Below, one piece after another: positions 10,101 to 19,755 of a stretch of DNA of 64,000 nt. Each line of letters starts with the position of its first letter. Position 1 is the first letter of the stretch. Below the pieces are notes generated by a model that was given only the letters and a program-made list of their open reading frames with translations, made no database searches and was not told the origin of the DNA. The DNA comes from Bremia lactucae (lineage: Eukaryota; Oomycota; Peronosporomycetes; Peronosporales; Peronosporaceae): contig NC_090616.1 in the NCBI RefSeq assembly GCF_004359215.1, positions 20,643 to 84,642 on the forward strand. Direction: 5' to 3'. The position numbers and the translations under genes are program-made.

Positions 10101-10958
10101 AGCAAAGCTTCGGATAGTCATGAACCTACCTTTGCAAGGCAACAAGCGCGCTATTTATGCGAATCACTGACTGGATTTGTCAGTGTTTTAGACATTTGAA
10201 TGTCTGAGTTAATAAACTCCAACGTTGTAGACATTAATTCTGAGCCCGACTCAGAAAAAAGGGGTGGAACGGCACGTACCCCGTCGAGTGACACTCGTTG
10301 TGATAATGAGTCAGTGAATGCTGAAAGCATTGTAGCCCTAGTGCCGAGTCATAAAGGGTGCTATATCCCTGAGCTACGTGGAGTGGCACGTCTAAGTCTA
10401 CCAAGTGTGGTCGGCCGAGGTGGCACCATGCTAAGTGTCAAAAGGGACACTATTGCCGATTCACTAGGGCATCAAGGGTGCAATACCCCTGAGATACGTG
10501 GAGTGGCACGTCTAAGTCCACCGAGTGTAGTTGGCCGAGGTGGCACCATACTGAGTGTCACTAGTGACACTATTGGCGGTTCGCCAGGGCATTTCGGGTC
10601 AAACCCTTCTAATGCACGTGAAGCGACACGTAAACGGTCGCCTGGACAAGGAAGTTGAGTTACCTAACTCCTTGTCGGATATTTAATGAGGCACCATGTC
10701 TGGTATAGAACCAATACAGGCTAAAAAAATTAGGGACGTGGATGTACCGGCCTCTAAGAGGCGTATTGTCTCCACTCCAAGACAGGGGAGACGCGAAGCG
10801 TTTATACCCTCACAAACTGATACGAGTGAGCAGTTACATACGCTTCTAAATGGTGTAGCCGGTAACATTGAGGAAGAAGTTAGCCTTGCGGCAATCCCTT
10901 CGTTACACGCTTTTTAGAGCTAGACGAAATGTCTATTGATGCGTGCAGCCGATTCCTA
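10100..10958 (+). pseudogene. B' protease-RT linker region
   Basis: An open stretch (10200-10658, 152 codons) encodes two 40-residue repeats described separately. A second open stretch (10696-10917) encodes [15 protein letters not shown] and SEQLHTLLNGVAGNIEEEVS. Both align with the linkers of copies 2 and 3 between retropepsin and RT. The copy ends at about 10958, where a minus-strand family A element begins; RT, RNase H and integrase are missing. Confidence 0.65.
10357..10596 (+). repeat. 120-bp tandem repeat (40 codons) in B' linker
   Basis: Two units start at 10357 and 10477 (GGGTGCTATATCCCTGAG and GGGTGCAATACCCCTGAG). Each encodes PEIRGVARLSPPSVVGRGGT or a near variant, followed by DTIGGSPGH-like residues. 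The period is exactly 120 bp, so the frame is kept. An 18-bp perfect palindrome, AGTGTCACTAGTGACACT, lies at 10554-10571. Confidence 0.85.
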
Positions 10959-10959
10959 A

Positions 10960-11830
10960 AGGCTGGCAACTTATTTGAGATGGTAGTCATTCGACCAACG
11001 ATTAAGCATTACTTCTGGACGAAGCTGTCCTGCATGACACAAAAGCTGCACTTGGTGCGCGGAGTGGGTCATTGCCTTAAAGATCCTACGGGTCCATTCT
11101 ATTCCTTGACTAAGAATGTTGTTGCTCTCCGGGCTAACGCAACCCCTTCCAACCGCACCAGGCTCTGAGCACTGTGCCGGTTCATGCGATGCTTGACTTC
11201 CTGTCAGTTCGCCGTCTACTGCCATAGGCTCTCGGCTCTGTGCAGGACGGGACACATGACTACTTGTCATTGCCCTTTTTACTACCCCAGTTTCCACGAG
11301 CTGGGAAGGAATTGGTGACGTTTGACATCCCGTCAACGCACCCTCAACTGTGTTCAACACGACATCAGTTGTATACGCCACTCGCAGTATCACATCCTTT
11401 CCGGTGTCCTACGTAGAGTCTGCAACTGTTCGTGTACGCCAGTCTATCCATGGTTGGTGTTTTTCCAACCATGGCATGCCTAGGATGAGGTCATACGGAC
11501 TCTCCATACCTAGCACTGTGAACTTCTCTTTATAAAAGAAGACACTAAAGCTGAAGGCGAGTTCTACCTGAACTCCCTCAGACTTGACAAGCGCACCGTT
11601 CGTAAACAAACGGTCGCCTCTTCTCGCTTGCTATCCTGGCAGAGCGACTCAAACATCGCCGGTCTCTTTTTTAGAGCCGCGAGTTTCACAAAATTTCGTG
11701 ATGCACCCGAATCCACTAGGAGGGTCATCACCTAGTCATAGCCTCTTACATGAGCGCCATAGACCAGCACGGTTGAGGTCCAAAGTTTGAGACCTCAGGG
11801 ACTATGCTACCCATTCGTTCCACAACTCTG
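10960..11830 (-). pseudogene. Family A retropepsin and linker
   Basis: The minus strand near 11715-11690 encodes LLVDSGASRNF, the retropepsin active site. The segment 11609-11409 encodes FTVLGMESPYDLILGMPWLE, the conserved C-terminal half of the protease, and 11393-10971 is an open linker of 140 codons. Frameshifts separate these parts. The sequence breaks at about 10960 against the B' element. Confidence 0.7.
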
Positions 11831-12900
11831 AACTTAGGGGTAGCTTCAAAGTCTGCGTCAGTAGGGCATCCCGCCCCTACTGCGCTCCTGCATTTCTTGA
11901 CCCCTCAGTGGTCGATGCAAAACTCATGCGTCTCGCACGCTGGTTCTTGTCATCGCCCTTTGGGAAGGGAGTCATCTTGCTGGGCATCTTCGCCCCAGCA
12001 GGGACCCTGGCATAGCAGCGAGCTATCATATGGCCGCGGTTCCGCATTTATAGCAGACAACGTCTGCATTGCCCAACTCCATGGGAGTGGCATCTGACCT
12101 CTCTGCCGACGGCTTCTACCAAGCTGTCGCCGAGGCACTGTTGTAGGATTGCTTTTCAACCAAGGCAATTTGGATTGCCTCTTCCATCGTCGACGGCACC
12201 TTTCTGAAAAGGGCCTGTCGCGATGGGCCATGCCGTAGTCCGTTCATAAACGTGGGCACCTTAATGAGCTGTAATGGACGCCGACAGCGAACGCATCTTA
12301 TGCACATGCTTTTGCGGAAGTCGCTTCGCCTTTCGCGCTCCAAAGGTGCGCGCCTGAAGCAGCACTTCGTTGTTCGGCGGCTGGTACATGGCGCGAATCT
12401 TTGTCTTAAAAATCGCCCATGTAGAAAACGCCTTAACGTAATCGCCGAGTTGGCCCACTCCAAGGCATTACCGCGCAGGTGCGACATGGCGTACGACACC
12501 GCATCGCTCCACGGATAACAGCCAGTGGACAATCGTGTGCGCTGCAGTTCCATTGAACTTGGGCGGGTCCATCCAAATGGGCCTCGGCTGATGCGGCCGG
12601 GCGGAAAGCGTCTCAACAGTCCTGTTGAGAGCCTTGCTCCGAGCCTGCTCACGCCTCAGCTCATCCTGAGTCTGAGTGACGGTCTCTGTCGTAGCATGGC
12701 TATGTGCCTCGGACGCAGATTTCCACTGTCCGAGCACGAATACCTCAAGCTGCTTCAACTGATCAACATGTTGCTCAGGAGGATTGCTCAAGAGCCTGGC
12801 CGGAACTTGTTCACCAAGTCCCTATGCTACGTGCTTTACCACCTCCCAATGATGTCCAGAGAGGTGAGAAAAACTAGCCCAATCGATATTGACGCTCATC
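11831..12900 (-). pseudogene. Family A gag with zinc knuckle
   Basis: The minus strand encodes SNPPEQHVDQLKQLEVFVLG, QTQDELRREQARSKALNRTV, then PRPIWMDPPKFNGTAAH and VSYAMSHLRGNALEWANSA, then a CYKCG...C zinc knuckle near 12075-12030 with a one-base shift. The order gag, knuckle, protease is that of a Ty3/gypsy element. Two or more frameshifts inactivate it. Confidence 0.75.
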
Positions 12901-12955
12901 ATCACGTACACACGCAGATATGCGGGTCGTGGGAATGATTTCAAGTGCTACCAAG

Positions 12956-13727
12956 TGTAGCCGGGCACGTCTTAATGCGGCCACGCTCTACTTAGGCACA
13001 CACCCTAGCACAGCGAGGAAGCGGTCTGACCGTCTTCTTTTACATGCAAAGAGTGTAACGGGGTGTATCGTTACATGATATTAATACTTAAAGGTTGTTA
13101 ATTAATACATTATTTAAAAGGTAGATAATATTTGGAAGATATTACTTTATATAGTAATGTTCAAAATTCTTATCATAAATAGGTATAGACCATTATATCT
13201 ATTTATTCCGCAGACTAATCAGCTTTAGAGATAAACAAAAGAAAGATACAGAAAAGATAAGGTAAGAATTCAATTGCATGTTTAGTATTAGATTATAATT
13301 AAAATAGTATTTACAAGATAGATAGAAGAGATACTTAATTATATTAATACAGTTTTCATTTAACCCTCTTTAAGCTAGTTACCTTAGAAGAGAAGTCTTC
13401 CTCTGCACGTACTAGTGACCACTCGAGTAGGAAGTAGTTGTCAGACTGATTTACATTTAATCGTATTTAATATAAATACTCATTTTTACCAAATTTAAAA
13501 AGTCATCTCTGTAGATTACACTAATATGTATTGCGATCGTATCTTTCTAGATACCTCGCATAACGGATGACGCTAGCCGGCATCACGGATGACGCTAGGC
13601 GTCATCTCACAATGTTAACCACACCCAAGTGGTTTAATAGCTTAATTAAGTAATTGACCATTTCCTAAGTACACCAAGCGTACTTAAACGGGTTTTTGCC
13701 ACTTAAGGGCAACTTTAGCTCGTTACA
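12956..13727 (-). repeat. Family A LTR interrupted by a D/E LTR
   Basis: In minus orientation it starts TGTAACGAGCTAAAGTTGCC at 13727 and ends CTACA at 12956, next to the primer-binding sequence CTTGGTAGCACTTGAAATC. Family A sequence is split by a foreign LTR at 13054-13418, and about 100 bp of family A LTR are lost at the insertion point. Confidence 0.75.
13054..13418 (+). repeat. Nested D/E LTR, truncated
   Basis: It starts TGTAACGGGGTGTATCGTTA and shares AGATAATATTTGGA, ATAGGTATAGACCATTATAT and CTAATCAGCT with the LTR at 16863-17312. Its 3' tip is missing. It lies inside a family A LTR and is therefore younger than that LTR. Confidence 0.75.
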
Positions 13728-14017
13728 CAGATGTAATCTTGGACTTTATTTGCTTAATTATACTAAATAAGGAACACATTAGGATTTGTGCTATTAAATG
13801 GTGTGGCGAAAATGTTTATCGAAAGCTTATTGCAGTGAATACAGACTGTGAATGTTTCTGCAATTAGTATTGTATGCTTTGATGCTTGACCTTTAGAAGC
13901 AGTCTATGTATATTAATTATGTAAAAATGAAGATCTTAGAAACCAGCACGAGTGATGATTGGTTTTGAAGAAACCTTTATTGTTTAAACCAAGTAGCCTT
14001 GGCATAAAGAGCAAGTT
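13728..14017. other. 3' flank of the dolichyldiphosphatase gene
   Basis: AT-rich sequence with no ORF and no element similarity. It presumably holds the 3' untranslated region of the minus-strand gene that ends at 14018. Confidence 0.4.
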
Positions 14018-14955
14018 TCACTGCTCTTTGTTAGGTACGTGAATAGAACAGTGCAGCTTCTGCAACTTCTTGTAAGACTTGCAGCAAACATCATATTGAT
14101 GAACCGTTAGATCTTGAATGTGAGATATGTCGCGCATGTAGAAAAATCTGGCAAAACGTGTTTCAGTTACTAGTGGAAAAAGCTTCGGGGAGATCTACCT
14201 TAATCAGTGCAAAGCGAATTAAGTAATTGTGTGACGTTGGCAATTCGAATATGAGAACATACCCTTGCGACCAGCGCGTACCAAAAAATCCCAATGAGTA
14301 TTCCGAAGAAAGCACCAACTACAACTTGGTCTATCGAGTGGTACTTTAAGTGAATTCTTGAATAGCAGGTTAATACTGCCATAAATATGACACCACAGAT
14401 AGTAATCCACTGCTCAAGATGTCGGCGCTCGTTCAACCTTGGAGCACAACGGCGTGTCAACCCACAACAAAGGCAGCCAAATCTAAAACGTCGCACCTCT
14501 TCGCCGTATAAACTACTGAGTATGTCGCGAAAAAGCCCATGAATTGTGAGTGCGCCGATGGCATTCCTGGCCCGCTCATGTACGCGCCTATAGGCCGAGG
14601 CTGGTTAATAAGCTTCTTGACCACCTTGTTTATTACGACGCTCACGAGCTACCAATCAATAAACATATCGAGTCGGGTAGGATTTGAGAAAAATTGTAAT
14701 TTTCTCACCTGCCCAATAAGCATACTAATGCTGTCTAAATCGCGTCGCAAAGTGATGGCAGTAAAGTACACGATCATCAAAAAGCTGCACAATGCAAAAG
14801 GTCAACATTAGCTATATTTAATTTAATCACCGTGCGTGCGAATAAACTCACATGGGAAATAGCGTACAGAGCGCTAGTAGGGCCCCGAAAGGATCCATCG
14901 GGTCGTAAACAACCCAAGTAAGCTCGAACTCCTGGACAGTCTTAGCTAGCTCCAT
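14018..14955 (-). CDS. DOLPP1: Dolichyldiphosphatase (PAP2 family), five exons
   Basis: Predicted ER membrane enzyme that removes a phosphate from dolichyl diphosphate on the lumenal side, so the carrier can be reused in N-glycosylation. Proposed exons on the minus strand are 14955-14852, 14784-14709, 14648-14497, 14437-14263 and 14194-14018. The introns (67, 60, 59 and 68 nt) all have GT-AG ends, and joining them gives 684 nt, 227 codons plus stop, close to the ~240 residues usual in the family. The three phosphatase motifs are visible: KKLINQPRP, MPSAHSQFM (PSAH replaces the common PSGH, as in other dolichyldiphosphatases) and SRIHLKYHSIDQV. Hydrophobic segments surround them. The C-terminal exon (FARFFYMRDISHI) also matches the family. 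The 59-nt intron explains what looks like a frameshift in exon 3. The start is the first ATG, 76 bp from the divergent BTAF1 remnant. Confidence 0.88.
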
Positions 14956-15031
14956 CTTTTCGAATATCGGATGTTAACTCTGTCACTAGTATGGGGTAAA
15001 TGTTATACTTTATATTTTGCAATTTTTAGTC

Positions 15032-16862
15032 ATGAGTGCGCCTGCAACTCGCCTCGAATGCCTTTTTCTGAGAGGAACAATAAACGGTGAATCTTTTGTT
15101 TGACGATGGAATATTTTGATGATAGGCAGAAGGAATAGATCCGAGAGAACGCCGCAGAGAAGTTGGGCGAAGTATCGTCAAGCTCTCCCGATGTCTGTGC
15201 TTCAATTTTGCAGCAGCTTCGTCCTCCTATCGTGGATGTTAATTGGGACATTCGAGTCGCTGCTTCAAAATGTTTCGATATTGTGGCGCGCTCATTGCAG
15301 AAAGCGAACGCGAATGTCTCCGAACACTTCGCCCTGGTCTCATTTAAGCGAGCACTTACATTATTAAGGGCGGAACTAAGGCAGTCTTTTATGGTGTGTT
15401 TGCAGTTGGCATTAATCAAAATTCATGTTCAGCGCTGTTCCTGCAGACAGAAGTACAATAGTTGTGAAGGAGGGGGTGCCGTTTATACGCAGCGGAGGAA
15501 AAGTAGGTGAATTGAAATAATTTGATTCATGCAAGCAAATATTTACACGGTGTGGTGCGTGGCAGCAATATAATTATAAAATGAACTTGAATGAGCAAGA
15601 GCGGCGTTGTTATGCTGTCAAGCAACGTCGTCTATTACTAAGGCGTTTGAGCGGGGCAGATGGAGCGATTTGGAATACGCGCGAAGATTCATTCAAAGAC
15701 AATTCTTCCGCGACTTACTTGGGACCGTATGCAAAATGTTTATAATTAGTTATTGTATTATCTTTAATGCCGCATGGTATTCTTTATTACTTGGCAGCCT
15801 CTCTAATGAAATGACGCTAGCTAGCTAGATATTTGCAAGTAGTGCGAAATCTATTCAGTACATCAACGTGGCATGCCTTTCACGGTGGGCTTTTAGGGCT
15901 GAAGTATCTGATCTAAGCTCACAAAAAACACGCTCAGGTGCTGATTCAACTAGTTTACAGTGATATGCTATCGGCATTTACATCATTTCATTCAGAGCAG
16001 CTGTTAGTGCTCGCAGATCGATAACCATGTATTTCTAAACATTCGAGACTTTGGCGTTCACTTGCAATTTTATTCATTTTAACTTTTTGCCCCCAATCGC
16101 ACATGCTCTCTGATGTTGTATAATTTTGTTGAAACTTATAAAAAAATGGATTGATATTGACGAGCATAATTCATGCACTTGAGTGCCTGGCATAGTCACT
16201 CAAGAATAGCAAAACTCTTGCAGAATATCTCTGATGCACAGAAAGCTATTTGGCAGAATATAATGTATACAGTACCGATGCTCCATCACCTATCACAAAA
16301 TGTGCGAGCATCGTGCGCAACTTGTGTGGTAGCTATATTTTCCGGCCTGATTTTTTCTTCACAGTCGAATTTATCCACATTTGTTCAACATTTCTTGCTT
16401 CAAGTTCTTTTTGAGAAGGATAAGTCTGTGCAACAGAGCTTGCTCTTTACGTGGAAGCAAATAATATTTAGCTTGTAAAAAGAAGATCTTTTTATGCATG
16501 TCGTTGGGAATTATTTACCAAGGTGGATGAGCATGCTGTGGCCGTTTGATGCGAAATTGATAATTTGCAATTTGAATTGGCAAACTCGGCGATATCAAAG
16601 TGATAATGAGCTCTCTGCAAAATTTTCTCCAAGCGCAAATCGAGGCAAACCAGAAAAATTGTCTTCTCGTGTACTTTTTGCTAAGGCCGCTGTCTTTGCC
16701 TTTGCACACGTGCCTCTTGTCAGCTCATGCATGAAAGAGTTGCTCGAGTCAATTCGTAAAGGTTTACACAGCGAATCAGGCGAGCGACAGAGTGCTCTAT
16801 CTAAATGGAGTTATTATGACAACGACATGAATAATGAAGACAAAAAAATACTGTGCTGTATT
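15032..16862 (+). pseudogene. BTAF1/MOT1 remnant (TBP-regulating ATPase), truncated
   Basis: Scattered open segments resemble the N-terminal HEAT-repeat half of BTAF1/Mot1, the Snf2-family ATPase that removes TBP from promoters. They are: RENAAEKLGEVSSSSPDV and DVNWDIRVAASKC (about 15150-15290), NEQERRCYAVKQRRLLLRRL (about 15590-15650), VRASCATCVV with VLFEKDKSVQQSLLFTWK (16173-16478), and PRWMSMLWPFD with HSESGERQSALSKW (16494-16815). An in-frame TAG precedes the first HEAT segment. The residues that should lie between the early and the middle parts are missing, and the ATPase half is absent because an LTR interrupts the frame at 16863. The order of the segments fits the family. The assignment rests on motif memory, not on a search. 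Confidence 0.6.
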
Positions 16863-17312
16863 TGTAACGGGGCACTGCGACTTGTACTGTTTCAGTACAA
16901 GTCCACTTGACACTGCTTCAGATGTGAGTGGTGCCTCTCGTTAGGTGACGCACACTGTACGTATAGAGGAAGACTTCTCGTAAGGCAAGTTAGCTTAAGA
17001 GGGTAAAATGAAAACTGTATTAATATAGTTAAGTGTCTTGTTAATCTATCTTTGTAAATGTTGTCTTAACTATAAACTAATACTAAACATGTAAATGAAT
17101 TCTTATCTATCTCATCTCGTAACTCTCTTTGATTACTTCTACAGCTGATTAGTCTGCGGAATAAATAGACATAATGGTCTATACCTATTTATGGATAAGA
17201 ATTTAGGAAATTACTATTTTAAGTAATTTCCTCCAAATATTATCTGCCTTTTGGATAATATTAATTAACAATCTTTTATTGTTAATTTCATGTAACGATA
17301 CACCCCGTTACA
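16863..17312 (-). repeat. D/E solo LTR interrupting BTAF1 remnant
   Basis: In minus orientation it runs from TGTAACGGGGTGTATCGTTA at 17312 to GCAGTGCCCCGTTACA at 16863, a full-length LTR of 450 bp. It abuts a 31-bp piece of an oppositely oriented LTR tip. No target-site duplication is obvious. Confidence 0.75.
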
Positions 17313-17343
17313 GAAACAGTACAAGTCGTAGTGCCCCGTTACA
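17313..17343 (+). repeat. D/E LTR 3' tip, plus orientation
   Basis: The 31 bp match, in inverse and with one mismatch, the first 31 bases at 16863. TCTGGTAGCACTTTGTAG, the primer-binding site of family D, follows. So a plus-oriented element starts here with nearly all of its 5' LTR replaced by the inverted LTR. Confidence 0.65.
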
Positions 17344-17439
17344 TCTGGTAGCACTTTGTAGTCCGTCCAAGAACCACATTTCCCACATCTAACATGGACA
17401 TGTTAGATGATAGTGGGAATACGCATCACGTTCCCCTGA

Positions 17440-18064
17440 AAGCTACTTCTTTCTAAGTGATATTGAAAGGAGTGCGGTTGAACGAATGAGTTCGACCGTA
17501 GGAAACGATGCAATCTTGGCATTGCTGTCCAACTTAGACAAATATGCCCTCCATTCAACCATCGCAAAGCTCATAAACATGAACTTAACGAGATGAAGGA
17601 AAAAGAAGCCTTGCTGAATCAGCGAGGCTCTCAACAGGCTGAACTGTTGAGGTTACAATAGGTACAGACCCCTGTACCTGGGATGACGCAAACGCATCGT
17701 CTCGAAACTTTAAAGATTGACATCTCTAAGTATAGGGGAGTCGAAGGGGAGACTCCCTCTTGAGATGGTTCGTCGAGTTAGACGATGCCATAAGGGCACG
17801 TCACATCATCGACGAGCAAATGCAAGTCGCATTCTCTCAATCAAATCTGGCAGGTCGTGCCAAAACTTGGGCATTGGGCCTTAAGGTGCGCGACCCATAC
17901 GTCTTTGGGTCGCTAGAGGCTTTTAAAACCCGACTTTAAGACGTTTGAACCACCAAGGGCTGAGTTCAGAGCTCGTTCAGAGCTTCTGAAACTCAAGCAA
18001 GGCAAGCGTGATGTGCACGCATACGCGAGCACATACGACTCTTAGCGAGTTGTATTACAAATAA
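17440..18064 (+). pseudogene. Family D gag (copy 3, decayed)
   Basis: It encodes, with frameshifts, ISKYRGVEGE, LRWFVELDDAIRARHIIDEQ, MQVAFSQSNLAGRAKTWALG, KVRDPYVFGSLEAF, and FRARSELLKLKQGKRDVHAYA. This is a typical Ty3/gypsy gag capsid segment. The same protein is read on the minus strand at 29.8-30.1 kb. It runs into an assembly gap. Confidence 0.75.
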
Positions 18065-18155
18065 NNNNNNNNNNNNNNNNNNNNNNNNNNNNNNNNNNNN
18101 NNNNNNNNNNNNNNNNNNNNNNNNNNNNNNNNNNNNNNNNNNNNNNNNNNNNNNN
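18065..18155. other. Assembly gap (91 N)
   Basis: Run of N. The sequence changes from gag to integrase across it, so several kilobases may be missing or misplaced. Confidence 0.99.
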
Positions 18156-18786
18156 TTTTATATTAACGGACTGCGCCATCCTCGGACGCCAGTCTCGTTT
18201 GTGCGCAGCCCGAGTCTTAGTGGGGGAGGGCCCCTCACTATGCTCGGTGCGAAAGAGGGACATACTTTCGTCACTATGACGATGACCCATGAGGGTATCA
18301 TCTCAAAGACAGAAACTTGCCCTAGTGACCCTGCCAGTTTAGCAGTGGTCAATAAAACTACGCCTTATGACCGACCTCTTGGCGGTATCATAGGCGAGTT
18401 TGATGCTAAAAGCGTGAGCGAGGCTCAACGCTTTGTGGATGAGCGATTAGCCATCACACGTAAAGTCCGTGACGCAATGGCAAGCGCACAGGACAAGCAA
18501 AAAGAATATGCGGACCGAAATGGTCGCACAAACAATGAACGCTTTAAAGTGGGTGAAAAAGTAATATTAAGTACTGCTACCCTACCTAGAAATGCAAGTT
18601 CTGTACTACCTGGAGGTACTACGAAGTTGTTGCCGCGTTTCATTGGCCCCTTTACGGTGGTTGAAGAGGTTGGAGACCTAAACTATAGGCTCACCCTTCC
18701 CCCGTATATGGAGACGCACCCCGTCTTTTACATGGGTCGTCTGAAACGGTATGTAGACCCAAATGAGGTCACATACCCCCATCTGG
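18156..18786 (+). pseudogene. Family D integrase C-terminal part
   Basis: An open frame (18201-18786) encodes RFVDERLAITRKVRDAMASA, DKQKEYADRNGRTN, KVGEKVILSTATLP, KLLPRFIGPFTVVEEVGD and HPVFYMGRLKRYVDP. These are the GPY/F-type module and the preceding linker of a Ty3/gypsy integrase, the module that binds DNA near the element ends. The frame is open over about 195 codons, so it is one of the better-preserved pieces. It enters the next gap. Confidence 0.8.
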
Positions 18787-18886
18787 NNNNNNNNNNNNNN
18801 NNNNNNNNNNNNNNNNNNNNNNNNNNNNNNNNNNNNNNNNNNNNNNNNNNNNNNNNNNNNNNNNNNNNNNNNNNNNNNNNNNNNNN
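18787..18886. other. Assembly gap (100 N)
   Basis: Run of N, with integrase on the left and RNase H on the right. This is the wrong order for one element, so the join is either a rearrangement or a scaffolding artefact. Confidence 0.99.
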
Positions 18887-19020
18887 TTGCAGATCAAGAC
18901 AGACCATTCCATGTGGTCTGCGACGCCAGCGATTTCGCAATCGGCTGCGTGTTAATGCAACACGATACAGATGGCGCGGAGCGCGTCGTCTGTTAACAAT
19001 CGCGTCAGCTTCGAGATGCA
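18887..19020 (+). pseudogene. Family D RNase H fragment
   Basis: It encodes ADQDRPFHVVCDASDFAIGC and GAERVVC, then a stop. It is the start of the RNase H domain with the first catalytic aspartate (CDAS). It ends at the LTR beginning at 19024. Confidence 0.8.
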
Positions 19021-19023
19021 TTG

Positions 19024-19485
19024 TGTAACGGGGCACCTTTCACTAGTACTGATTAGTACTAATTATTTAACCTTACACTGATTACAGTGTACGTAGGGTG
19101 CCTCGAAATTTCGCGTGCACAAGAGTACAGAGGAAGGTTTCTTAATAGCAAAGGGTCTACCAAAGGTAATTCAATGAATTAAAATTATAAAAAAGTAAAA
19201 ATGTATTAATTTATTTAGTTTCCTACGTAACGATTTTTATATCTACTACGGAACTTACTATATTATATAACGAAGTAAGGCGCCTCCTTGCGCACCGCAC
19301 AATCGTGTGTAGTAACGATTGGGGGGGTTGATTAAGACTTAAATTAACCAATCATTACAGCGAATGTTTTAATGGCATCAATAATACCAAATCGGGTATT
19401 ATTGGACGAAGATAATAATTTTGTACTTCTTTGTATGTTTCCTCTTATACGAAATGATACTTATGTAACGGGACTCCCCGTTATA
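19024..19485 (-). repeat. D/E LTR (462 bp), minus orientation
   Basis: In minus orientation it starts TATAACGGGGAGTCCCGTTA at 19485 and ends GAAAGGTGCCCCGTTACA. It shares an AATACCCGATTTGGTATTAT segment with the solo LTR at 37915. Its orientation suits a 3' LTR for the element whose integrase ends at 21447. Confidence 0.7.
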
Positions 19486-19567
19486 TCACCCCCAAGCAAC
19501 AGTCACTATAGTGACTGATGTAGGGTGATAAGAAAGATTATTAAGACTTTCCCTGTAAATTGTATTA

Positions 19568-19755
19568 TTGGTTTTAATCAAAATACCGATTTTATTTGTA
19601 TTATAATTTGAATTAAATATAGATTTTATTTGTATTATAATTTGAATTAAAATACCGATTTTATTTGCATTATGATTTAAATCAAAATACCGATTTTTAT
19701 TTGCATTATGATATAAATCAAAATACCGATTTTATTTGCATTATGATTTGACCAA
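19568..19755. repeat. ~35-bp AT-rich tandem repeat
   Basis: About five units contain AAATACCGATTTTATTTG followed by CATTATGATTT-like bases, starting near 19581, 19615 (degenerate), 19650, 19685 and 19721. Confidence 0.8.

Noticed and set aside
14457..14645. Frameshift in the dolichyldiphosphatase gene suggesting a pseudogene
   Set aside because: A 59-nt GT-AG intron (14438-14496) restores the frame and the expected family spacing.
16863..17343. MITE or DNA transposon with 31-bp terminal inverted repeats
   Set aside because: The ends are LTR tips of family D and a primer-binding site follows, so it is two oppositely oriented LTR pieces.
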